A DNA stretch of 7,032 nt from Porticoccaceae bacterium. GTDB lineage: Bacteria; Pseudomonadota; Gammaproteobacteria; Pseudomonadales; Porticoccaceae. The position numbers were made by a program, and so were the translations under genes. This document shows, piece after piece, positions 1 to 5,346 of this stretch (its first letter is position 1; the number at the start of each line of letters is the position of its first letter). The stretch is from the NCBI GenBank assembly GCA_003448675.1, contig DLXZ01000148.1, positions 4,022 through 11,053 on the forward strand. The letters run 5' to 3'. A model generated the notes under the pieces. It worked only from the letters and a program-made list of their open reading frames with translations, ran no database searches and was not told the DNA's origin.

Positions 1-84
1 GGACTCGCTTCGATCCCGTGGCCGTGTGATGATGTATTACACGCTGATTTTGTTGGATACAGGTTAATTTTTTAAGGAATATCG
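1..84. other. Left-edge segment upstream of the PilZ gene, unassigned
   Basis: All three plus frames run open from the window edge for a short way. One stops at 27-29, one at 65-67 and one at 73-75, so the 3' tail of an upstream gene may lie here. None of the short peptides is recognisable, so no gene is called. The segment contains a hairpin (listed separately) and the ribosome binding site of the next gene, AAGGA at about 74-78. Confidence 0.3.
23..43 (+). repeat. Hairpin-forming inverted repeat upstream of the PilZ gene
   Basis: CGTGTGAT (23-30) pairs with ATTACACG (36-43) over 8 bp including one G-T pair, with a 5-base loop. A short T-rich stretch follows at about 47-54. It could end the upstream transcript weakly or act as a dyad operator for the PilZ gene. 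The sequence alone does not decide. Confidence 0.3.
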
Positions 85-408
85 GTGGAACGTCGAGCCC
101 ATACGCGAAAAGTTGTCGATGCTGCGATAACAGTTTATCTTTATTTTGCCGGAACACGCATCGGTCATGCCCAGGCCCATGACTTGAGTGCAGGGGGTGT
201 GTTTCTGGTAACCAACAGCTTGGAATTACCTATCGATACGCCGCTTGATTTAGTGTTTACCATTGCTGCACCCGCATCCAGCGTTGTTAAACTGTATCGA
301 ATATCCGCAATTGTGACTCATGTATTTAAAGATGGTGCCGGTGTGCGTTTTTGTAGCAGTCGTGACGCTTGCCAGCGTGCTAAAAAGCGCCCAGGACAAC
401 TCATTTAG
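85..408 (+). CDS. Single-domain PilZ protein, putative c-di-GMP receptor
   Basis: A 107-residue protein that is essentially one PilZ domain. The N-terminal RxxxR signature is R4-A-H-T-R8 and the second signature DxSxxG is D33-L-S-A-G-G38. These are the two motifs by which PilZ domains bind cyclic di-GMP. The rest fits a short beta-barrel, and no signal peptide, membrane helix or second domain is visible. It should therefore be a small cytoplasmic adaptor that changes a partner's activity when c-di-GMP rises; the partner is not identifiable here. The start is GTG at 85, with AAGGA about 6 bases upstream, and no better start follows before the RxxxR motif. It is separated by 271 bases from the next gene and has no obvious functional link to the acyl-CoA cluster. 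Confidence 0.85.
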   Translation: MERRAHTRKVVDAAITVYLYFAGTRIGHAQAHDLSAGGVFLVTNSLELPIDTPLDLVFTIAAPASSVVKLYRISAIVTHVFKDGAGVRFCSSRDACQRAKKRPGQLI

Positions 409-422
409 CAAGCCTTACGAGC

Positions 423-434
423 TTCAAGCTTGAA
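423..434. repeat. 12-bp perfect palindrome after the PilZ gene
   Basis: TTCAAGCTTGAA reads the same on both strands. It lies 15 bases past the PilZ stop and about 245 bases before the thiolase-like gene. A TTGAAA at 430-435 overlaps its right half and resembles a -35 element, but no convincing -10 lies at the right distance. It is a candidate protein-binding site and nothing more. Confidence 0.3.
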
Positions 435-483
435 AAACGCGATTCGTTCTGAAAGCCCTGAACACAGCACCTTAGTATTCAGC

Positions 484-517
484 AGCCCTTATTTGCTGGT
501 AGGGCTTTCTAGCTTTT
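484..517 (+). terminator. Possible rho-independent terminator of the PilZ gene
   Basis: AGCCCT (484-489) pairs with AGGGCT (501-506) around an 11-base loop, followed by TTCTAGCTTTTT. The 6-bp stem is modest and the T tract is interrupted. The right arm is also complementary to GAAAGCCCT at 451-459 (9 bp, pairing with 501-509), so two alternative foldings compete for it. Confidence 0.4.
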
Positions 518-523
518 TAGTCA

Positions 524-539
524 AGCCATAAAAATGGCT
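524..539. repeat. Short perfect inverted repeat, hairpin or operator
   Basis: AGCCAT (524-529), AAAA, ATGGCT (534-539). The 6-bp arms are perfect and the spacer is 4 bases. It is one of a series of dyads in the leader of the acyl-CoA gene cluster. Confidence 0.35.
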
Positions 540-553
540 CTGGCTCTATCCCG

Positions 554-569
554 TGGCGGATGACCGCCA
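554..569. repeat. Short perfect inverted repeat, hairpin or operator
   Basis: TGGCGG (554-559), ATGA, CCGCCA (564-569). It has the same geometry as the dyad that begins exactly 30 bases upstream: 6-bp arms and a 4-base spacer. The arm sequences differ, so the two are not copies of one operator. Confidence 0.35.
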
Positions 570-573
570 ATTC

Positions 574-594
574 GCGTTCCTGTCTGGAATACGC
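574..594. repeat. Imperfect hairpin in the cluster leader
   Basis: GCGTTCC (574-580) pairs with GGAA (586-589) and CGC (592-594), with a 2-base TA bulge at 590-591 and a 5-base loop. It is a weak structure on its own, listed because it continues the run of dyads. Confidence 0.25.
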
Positions 595-630
595 ATTTAC
601 CATTGAGTAGAATCGCCTCGGATTTTAACT

Positions 631-658
631 CCCAAGCGGGGCCTTTGCTGCCGCTGGG
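631..658 (+). repeat. Hairpin just upstream of the thiolase-like gene's ribosome binding site
   Basis: CCC (631-633) and AGCGG (635-639), with A634 bulged, pair with CCGCT (651-655) and GGG (656-658). The 11-base loop holds GGCCTTTGCTG. The 3' foot lies 10 bases before the purine-rich ribosome binding site, so if the hairpin forms in RNA it could influence translation of a gene that already starts with the weak codon TTG. Confidence 0.3.
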
Positions 659-667
659 CAATTCGTC

Positions 668-676
668 AGAGGAAAG
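668..676 (+). promoter_or_regulatory. Ribosome binding site that fixes the TTG start at 680
   Basis: AGAGGAAAG lies 3 bases before TTG 680, putting the AGG core about 7 bases from the start codon. The next in-frame ATG codes for Met55, deep inside the conserved fold, so the TTG start is strongly preferred. Confidence 0.65.
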
Positions 677-679
677 ACC

Positions 680-1852
680 TTGTCAAAATCAGTCGCCATT
701 GCCGCAGTTTCTGAAATTAAGCCTGCTCGTTATCCCGACCTCGATGGTTATGATCTCTATTTGGAGGTGGTGCGTCAGTTTCTCGCTGATTGGTCGCTAA
801 AGCCCAGTGATATTCAGGGAGTGTTGGCTTGCCCTTCGGGGATGGCCGGTGGTGGAGCTGCCGATATCTTTGTGCACGAACAACTCTATGAAGAACTGGG
901 CATTCATCCGCTTTATGCCGATACCATGAACGCCGGGGGTTCAACCTACGGTTTGATGGTGCAGCGTGCGGCATTGGCTATACGTCAAGGGTTGACGGAT
1001 AGTGTTTTGTGCATTGGCGCGGGTAAGTTCCCAAAAGTGGCCACAGGCGGCGCCGAAGCCATGGCGCGGATGGTCAGCCACGAAATTTATGAATTCCCCT
1101 ACGGTACTTTTATTCCCGCCATCTATGCCCAGGTGGCCAGCAGGCACATGCATGAATACGGTAGCACACCTGAACAACTGGCCGAGGTGGCCGTGTCCTC
1201 TCGCGAGTGGGCGCTAAAAAATCCCGATGCCGCGAGTTATGGTGGTGAGCCACTGACAGTCAATAAAGTGCGGGAGTCCCGTCCCATCGCCACGCCTTTT
1301 CATTTATATGATTGCTCTATTCCTTTGGAAGGTGGGGCGGCCTTGCTTGTTACCTCTGAAAAAGTAGCCAAGCGCCTGAATCCCCAACCTGCCTGGCTGC
1401 TGGGTATGGGCGAATACCACAATCATCGCAATATCCATCAGGCGGGTAGTTTGACCGACGTTGGCTGCGCAAAAGCCGGCGAATTAGCCTATAAATCAGC
1501 AGGATTGACACCATCCGACATGGACTTCGCACAAATTTACGATGCCTTTTCGGTTAACCCTTTGGTGTTTATGGAGGAGCTCGGCCTGTGCCCCAGGGGC
1601 AAGGGTGGCGAGTTTTTTGAGTCCGGAGCAAGTCGTCCCGGTGGCGATTTTCCCGTCAATACCTATGGTGGACTGCTGAGCTTTGGCCATACAGGCGATG
1701 CCTCGGGGATGTCCATGATCGTTGAAGGCGCCCGGCAGATTATGGGTATTAGCGGCGAGCGCCAACTAACCAAAGCCAACGTGGGCGTCGTGCACTCCTA
1801 TGGCGGTATGATGAGTGAACATTCCACGCTGATACTTGGTCGCCAGTCCTAG
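680..1852 (+). CDS. Thiolase-fold protein lacking the catalytic Cys, probable Ltp2-like retro-aldolase subunit
   Basis: A 390-residue member of the SCP-x/lipid-transfer thiolase branch, full length for the family. The usual nucleophile motif (NxxC followed by S-T-G in SCP-x thiolases) reads N84-A-G-G87-S-T here, so the reactive cysteine is replaced by Gly87. The C-terminal CxGG motif reads S373-Y-G-G376. The central histidine motif is kept as G336-H337-T-G-D-A-S-G343. Claisen condensation or thiolysis through a Cys acyl-enzyme is therefore not expected. Known Cys-less relatives such as actinobacterial Ltp2 cleave beta-hydroxyacyl-CoA by retro-aldol chemistry with a DUF35 partner, using tyrosines in a remodelled site. 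Tyr287 (in YDAF) and Tyr374 are candidates here, by inference. The downstream DUF35 gene (53-base gap) and the hydratase pair support this role. The likely reaction is release of acetyl- or propionyl-CoA from a tertiary or branched 3-hydroxyacyl-CoA. The alternative is a non-catalytic thiolase-like scaffold. Confidence 0.8.
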   Translation: MSKSVAIAAVSEIKPARYPDLDGYDLYLEVVRQFLADWSLKPSDIQGVLACPSGMAGGGAADIFVHEQLYEELGIHPLYADTMNAGGSTYGLMVQRAALAIRQGLTDSVLCIGAGKFPKVATGGAEAMARMVSHEIYEFPYGTFIPAIYAQVASRHMHEYGSTPEQLAEVAVSSREWALKNPDAASYGGEPLTVNKVRESRPIATPFHLYDCSIPLEGGAALLVTSEKVAKRLNPQPAWLLGMGEYHNHRNIHQAGSLTDVGCAKAGELAYKSAGLTPSDMDFAQIYDAFSVNPLVFMEELGLCPRGKGGEFFESGASRPGGDFPVNTYGGLLSFGHTGDASGMSMIVEGARQIMGISGERQLTKANVGVVHSYGGMMSEHSTLILGRQS

Positions 1853-1905
1853 GAAGCCACACCTGTACCTGCTCTTTATACATTGTTATTTAATCGAGAA
1901 TTGCC

Positions 1906-2322
1906 ATGAACCAAACCCCAGCACCGGACAAGCCGCAACCCAGAATCACCGCCTGCGCCGAACCTTATTGGCGGAGCTGCCTGGAGGATAAACTCTCGCT
2001 ACCTTATTGCAAGGAGTGCGACGCCTGTTTCTACTACCCGAGGCTTTGGTGCCCGACCTGTTTTAACCAGGACCTGGAATGGCGGATACTTAGCGGGCGC
2101 GGTAAGGTCTACAGCTTTTCAGTGATTCATCAGTCTCCCCTGGCTTCCTATCAGCAGGACCTGCCCTATGTGCTGGCGGTGATCGAGCTGGAAGAAGGAC
2201 CCCGAATGATGACTAACGTCATTAATTGTGACGTCAACACCGTGCATGTGGAGATGCCGGTTACCGTTACCTTTGAGCAACGGGGGGACATGAAAATCCC
2301 GCAATTTGAACCACGGCAGTAA
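1906..2322 (+). CDS. DUF35 family zinc-ribbon/OB-fold protein, partner of the thiolase-like protein
   Basis: A 138-residue protein with the two-part DUF35 architecture. An N-terminal helical/zinc-ribbon segment carries C35-K-E-C38 and C49-P-T-C52, a complete four-cysteine zinc site. A C-terminal OB-fold follows from about residue 62 (GRGKVYSFSVIH) to 125. DUF35 proteins pair with thiolase-superfamily enzymes; in the Ltp2 steroid aldolase the DUF35 domain of ChsH2 is needed for activity, and related pairs occur with archaeal acetoacetyl-CoA thiolase and HMG-CoA synthase. Its position between the Cys-less thiolase-fold gene and the degenerate MaoC gene fits a ChsH2 whose two domains are encoded separately. 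The ATG at 1906 has only a weak GAGAA upstream, suggesting dependence on upstream transcription and perhaps translation. Confidence 0.85.
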   Translation: MNQTPAPDKPQPRITACAEPYWRSCLEDKLSLPYCKECDACFYYPRLWCPTCFNQDLEWRILSGRGKVYSFSVIHQSPLASYQQDLPYVLAVIELEEGPRMMTNVINCDVNTVHVEMPVTVTFEQRGDMKIPQFEPRQ

Positions 2323-2359
2323 GGCCTGTTACGCCGTTTAAGCAACTGGATAAATATCT

Positions 2360-2896
2360 ATGACAGAAGAATTTAACGTGCCGTTTCCCCTTGAATACGG
2401 CTCCTATGAAGATGCACTGAAGATGGTTGGCAAGCCCGATAATCGCGTGGTTGCGGAATTTTCCGTCAACTGGGAGATGATAAAGATTTATTGCTCCATG
2501 GAAGAAGACGCCAACCCCAGCTACTGGGACGAGGACTACGCACGCAAACAATGGGGTGGCATTGTTGCGCCGCCAGGGCTGTTACTGAGCTGGGCCATGT
2601 CCCTGCAATGGCATCCCGATAAGGAGCGTCAGCACTATTTTATCGCCATGAAAATTCCGCTGCCGGGAGACACGCTTATCAACGTGGGCACCACCACGGA
2701 ATTTCATCGTCACCTGTTTCTGGGCGATCGCCTGTCGGTTGAAGACCAACTGGTCAGTGTTTCCGAGGAAAAAACCACACGTCTTGGCGTCGGCCACTTT
2801 CTAACCACCCAGGCTAACTTTTTTAATCAGAAGGACGAACTGATTGCCGTGCAAACCAATCAGTTGTTTCGCTATTACGTGCCGGAGGCCAAGTGA
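2360..2896 (+). CDS. MaoC-type hot-dog protein with degenerate active site (ChsH2 MaoC-like)
   Basis: A 178-residue single hot-dog protein resembling the N-terminal dehydratase domain family (FAS1/MaoC_dehydrat_N). The conserved stretch D50-A-N-P-S-Y55 sits where active hydratases have D-x4-H, so the catalytic His position is a tyrosine. G66-G-I-V-A-P-P-G73 follows, as usual for this subfamily. Such domains normally support a catalytic MaoC partner rather than act alone. In the cholesterol ChsH1-ChsH2 hydratase, ChsH2 carries a MaoC domain fused to DUF35; here the MaoC part stands alone and the DUF35 part is the preceding gene, 37 bases upstream. The stop codon overlaps the start of the next MaoC gene by one base, pointing to translational coupling and a heteromeric complex. 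The ribosome binding site before ATG 2360 is weak. Confidence 0.8.
   Translation: MTEEFNVPFPLEYGSYEDALKMVGKPDNRVVAEFSVNWEMIKIYCSMEEDANPSYWDEDYARKQWGGIVAPPGLLLSWAMSLQWHPDKERQHYFIAMKIPLPGDTLINVGTTTEFHRHLFLGDRLSVEDQLVSVSEEKTTRLGVGHFLTTQANFFNQKDELIAVQTNQLFRYYVPEAK
2884..2888 (+). promoter_or_regulatory. Ribosome binding site supporting ATG 2896
   Basis: GGAGG lies inside the end of the preceding coding region, 7 bases before ATG 2896. The GTG at 2893 would leave only 4 bases, so ATG 2896 is the better start and gives a TGATG stop/start overlap. Confidence 0.7.
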
Positions 2897-3342
2897 TGAG
2901 CCGAGAAATTAAATTCAAGTATTGGGATGAAATTACCGAAGGCGATACGATCACTCGTGTGGAAATGGATGTGCCCTTTGAGCGGGTGGTACTCGATGCT
3001 GCGTCGACCCAGGATTATTTTCCCGGCCACCATAATCCGGATTACGCCCGCCATCAGGGCCAAAAAAACATTTATCTCAACACCATGGCCATTGAAGGTT
3101 TTATTGATCGTGTGGTGACTGACTGGGCAGGCCCACACACCTTTATTCGTAAGCGTCAAATGCAAATGCGAGCTTCTATATATGCCGGTGATGTAATGTC
3201 TGGGGAAGGCAGGGTGGAAAAACGCTATCAGGAGAATGATCGCAACTTGCTTGACCTGAGTGTGCTTATATCCAATCAAGATGGCCCCTGCGTTCCCGCT
3301 AGCCTGACCATCGAACTACCGCTAAAAGCAAGCGTCGCCTGA
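2896..3342 (+). CDS. MaoC-type enoyl-CoA hydratase, catalytic subunit (ChsH1-like)
   Basis: A 148-residue single hot-dog protein counted from ATG 2896. It has the hydratase dyad at the proper spacing, D40-Y-F-P-G-H45, followed by H46-N-P-D, which resembles the active-site segment of ChsH1-type hydratases. A conserved N-x-T-M...G-F...R...T-D-W-x-G-P segment follows at about residues 61-79. It is expected to add water to a 2-enoyl-CoA, giving the 3-hydroxyacyl-CoA that the thiolase-fold/DUF35 pair would cleave. The one-base overlap with the degenerate MaoC gene upstream suggests roughly equal synthesis and a joint complex. A GTG at 2893 would add one residue but fits the ribosome binding site less well. 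A role in fatty-acid or polyhydroxyalkanoate metabolism is possible but less likely given the neighbours. Confidence 0.8.
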   Translation: MSREIKFKYWDEITEGDTITRVEMDVPFERVVLDAASTQDYFPGHHNPDYARHQGQKNIYLNTMAIEGFIDRVVTDWAGPHTFIRKRQMQMRASIYAGDVMSGEGRVEKRYQENDRNLLDLSVLISNQDGPCVPASLTIELPLKASVA

Positions 3343-3373
3343 CAACTATTTCTAATTTAAGCAGGGGTTAACC

Positions 3374-4552
3374 ATGGCATTGGGAAACTTTACTTCCTGG
3401 TTTGACCAGCCACTCTCGTCTCAGTATTACAACGAAGACCACGAAAGCTGGCGCTACGCACTGCGCCAGTTTATCGACAGGGAAGTTGCTCCCTTTGTCG
3501 ATGAATGGGAGGAGGCTGGCACCTTCCCTCGTGAGTTATACAAAAAAGCCGCGGACGTGGGCTTGTCAAAGCTCGGTTACCCAGAAGAATACGGTGGTGT
3601 CGACAAGCCCGATCTGTTTTTCGATATTGTCACTTCCCTGGAGCTGGCGCGGGTTGGCGGCGGTGGTGTGCATCCCAGCCTTAATAGCCACAGCATCGGT
3701 TTACCCCCCATCGTGGCTCTGGGTAGCGAAACCATGAAGGCCCGAATTGTGCCCGAGGTGGTCAATGGTGAAAAAATTTCCGCCCTGGCCATTACCGAAC
3801 CTTCTGGCGGTTCGGACGTGGCCAACCTGAAAACTACAGCGCGGCGGGATGGCGATCATTATGTAGTCAACGGCTCCAAAACCTTTATCACCAGTGGCAT
3901 TCGTGCCGACTACTACACCGTAGCGGTGCGCACGGGTGGCGAGGGCATGTCTGGTATTTCCCTGTTGCTGGTGGAAAAAGGCATGCCCGGGTTCACCCAG
4001 ACCCTGCTGGATAAAATGGGCTGGTGGAGCTCGGATACCGCGACCCTATATTTCGATAATTGTAGGGTGCCGGTGGAAAACCTGGTGGGTCCGGAAAACA
4101 AGGGTTTTGCCGGTATCATGCGCAACTTCAACGCCGAGCGATTGAATATCGCGGCCATGGCCAACGGGCTCGCCATGGTGTGCATGGATGAAGCCGTGTC
4201 CTGGGCGCGAGAGCGCATGACCTTTGGCCACCGCTTGATGGAACATCAGGTGATTCGTCATAAAATCGCCGAGATGGCCAAGCGCATACTCGCGACCCAG
4301 GCTTTGCTGGAAAAGGTCACCTGGCAAATGCAACAGGGCGAGGTGCCGGTGGCAGAGCTGAGTTTGTTGAAAGTGCAATCCACCGAGACGATGGAGTATT
4401 GTGCCCGTGAAGCCGTGCAAATCTTTGGCGGCATGGGGTTTATGCGTGGCAACAAAGTGGAGCGTATTTATCGGGAAGTGCGTGTCTATGCTATCGGTGG
4501 TGGTTCAGAAGAAATTATGCGTGATCTCGCCGCGCGACAACTGGCGCTATAG
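3374..4552 (+). CDS. Acyl-CoA dehydrogenase
   Basis: A 392-residue flavoprotein with the full acyl-CoA dehydrogenase layout: helical N-terminal domain (about 20-130), middle beta domain with the signature A137-L-A-I-T-E-P-S-G-G-S-D148, and helical C-terminal domain ending in I-G-G-G-S-E-E-I (374-381). It oxidises an acyl-CoA to a 2-enoyl-CoA, passing electrons to ETF. The position of the medium-chain catalytic Glu is Gly376. Glu255 in N-A-E-R-L matches the alternative base used by isovaleryl- and long-chain acyl-CoA dehydrogenases, which suggests a branched or bulky substrate. Steroid side-chain dehydrogenases of actinobacteria are often two-gene heterotetramers, but no second subunit is present here, so a homotetramer is likelier. 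AGGGG at 3363-3367 precedes ATG 3374 by 6 bases. It lies 31 bases after the hydratase gene and is probably co-transcribed. Confidence 0.93.
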   Translation: MALGNFTSWFDQPLSSQYYNEDHESWRYALRQFIDREVAPFVDEWEEAGTFPRELYKKAADVGLSKLGYPEEYGGVDKPDLFFDIVTSLELARVGGGGVHPSLNSHSIGLPPIVALGSETMKARIVPEVVNGEKISALAITEPSGGSDVANLKTTARRDGDHYVVNGSKTFITSGIRADYYTVAVRTGGEGMSGISLLLVEKGMPGFTQTLLDKMGWWSSDTATLYFDNCRVPVENLVGPENKGFAGIMRNFNAERLNIAAMANGLAMVCMDEAVSWARERMTFGHRLMEHQVIRHKIAEMAKRILATQALLEKVTWQMQQGEVPVAELSLLKVQSTETMEYCAREAVQIFGGMGFMRGNKVERIYREVRVYAIGGGSEEIMRDLAARQLAL

Positions 4553-4598
4553 ATATTCCACTACCCGACAAATAAAACCCCTCGGCTTGATGATGACT

Positions 4599-4619
4599 CT
4601 CGCTGACGCTGTCGGCGAG
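4599..4619 (+). terminator. Strong hairpin after the acyl-CoA dehydrogenase gene, candidate terminator or processing site
   Basis: CTCGCTGAC (4599-4607) and GTCGGCGAG (4611-4619) form a 9-bp stem with one G-T pair and a 3-base GCT loop. The following bases, TACTTTCT, make only a weak T tract. It lies in the 105-base gap before the small membrane protein gene and probably marks the end, or an attenuated continuation, of the cluster transcript. Confidence 0.5.
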
Positions 4620-4657
4620 TACTTTCTCCGTAATTACAATCAAAAGGAAGGGGAATT

Positions 4658-4972
4658 ATGAATGTCATTAAGCCTGTCACTATTTTATATCTGATTTTTT
4701 TTGTGACCCTGCTTTTCTGGGCGGCGATGGCCGACCCTAAATTGGCTGGTTTCATCCAATCTCTCAACGAACCCTGGTCAGTGGTCGTGCTAATGGACTT
4801 CGTTTTCGGCGGTCTGTTGCTGTCCTGGATGATTTACTTTGTTGAGGGCTCAGCCAAAGCGGCACTGCCGTGGGCTATTGCTTTGTTTATTATCGGCAAC
4901 ATTATCGGGGCTGTTTATATACTGCTGAGAATCAAGCGAATTGAGGAGCGACTGTCTCCTCAAGCAATTTGA
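4658..4972 (+). CDS. Small three-helix membrane protein, possibly DUF1475-like
   Basis: A 104-residue hydrophobic protein with three predicted membrane helices, at about residues 5-25, 41-62 and 69-91, ending in a basic/acidic tail (RIKRIEERLSPQAI). There is no clear cleavable signal peptide. The segment N37-E-P-W40...M46-D-F...G51 and the overall shape recall small DUF1475-type membrane proteins, but this is a memory-level resemblance. No function is known to me. A strong ribosome binding site, AAGGAAGGGG at 4644-4653, precedes ATG 4658. The gene follows the acyl-CoA dehydrogenase with a strong hairpin between them, so it may be transcribed separately or at a reduced level. Confidence 0.75.
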   Translation: MNVIKPVTILYLIFFVTLLFWAAMADPKLAGFIQSLNEPWSVVVLMDFVFGGLLLSWMIYFVEGSAKAALPWAIALFIIGNIIGAVYILLRIKRIEERLSPQAI

Positions 4973-4985
4973 CGAAAGTGAAGCT

Positions 4986-5346
4986 GTGAATCTAGGGCAC
5001 ACACTGATTACCGATGCCATCGGTGGGCTCGGTGCGGCCTACGACCCACCCCGGGACTGGGGCAGCTATGCGGCGGCCAAGGCTGGGGTAGTTATACCCG
5101 CTCCTTGGCCATTTGGCACCCTGCATTACCGTTAATTGCATCATTCCGGGCCTGGACATGCATGAGGGGCTGCGTGGTGCGATTCCGGACAAGTTTTTTG
5201 AAAACCTGGAAAAAGATGTTCCCATGAAGCGTGCAGGCAAACCCGAGGAAATTGCCGAGGCAGCGGCATTTTTTCTGTCCGCAGGGGCTTCCTACGTGAT
5301 CAGGCAAACCATGCATGTCACTGGTGGCCTGTCTATGTCCGGTTAG
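4986..5346 (+). pseudogene. 3' remnant of a short-chain dehydrogenase/reductase gene, frameshifted
   Basis: Two fragments in different frames together match the second half of an SDR enzyme. The first (about 4986-5091) reads V-N-L-G-H-T-L, then, after the segment containing DPPRDW, S-Y-A-A-A-K-A-G-V with the catalytic Y-x3-K (Tyr codon 5067-5069, Lys codon 5079-5081). The second (from about 5092) reads L-A-P-C-I-T-V-N-C-I-I-P-G, then P-M-K-R-A-G-K-P-E-E-I-A, and ends H-V-T-G-G-L-S-M-S-G before TAG 5344. The second frame has a TAG at 5089-5091, so a frameshift near 5088-5094 separates the parts, and a few codons also seem lost there. The N-terminal NAD(P)-binding half (GxxxGxG, over 100 residues) is absent; the remnant starts within about 15 bases of the preceding gene's stop. 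The usual V-T-G-Q-T reads V-I-R-Q-T, a further sign of decay. A functional product is very unlikely. Confidence 0.8.

Noticed and set aside
603..800. Open frame that could encode a 65-residue peptide before and into the thiolase-like gene
   Set aside because: It overlaps the conserved thiolase-fold start in another frame, has no good ribosome binding site and gives no recognisable protein.
2893..2895. GTG start for the catalytic MaoC gene
   Set aside because: ATG 2896 has the better distance to GGAGG and forms the common TGATG overlap.
2875..3279. Minus-strand open frame of 134 codons opposite the catalytic MaoC gene
   Set aside because: It mirrors the strongly conserved MaoC coding region; the peptide shows no recognisable family and the sense gene explains the sequence.
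4941..5135. A separate small gene covering the first SDR fragment
   Set aside because: Its 5' part overlaps the membrane-protein gene and its end is the result of the frameshift; only the SDR-like middle is meaningful, so it is listed as a pseudogene.
5113..5346. A genuine 77-residue protein from TTG 5113
   Set aside because: It is only the C-terminal part of an SDR with no cofactor-binding or catalytic region and no ribosome binding site.
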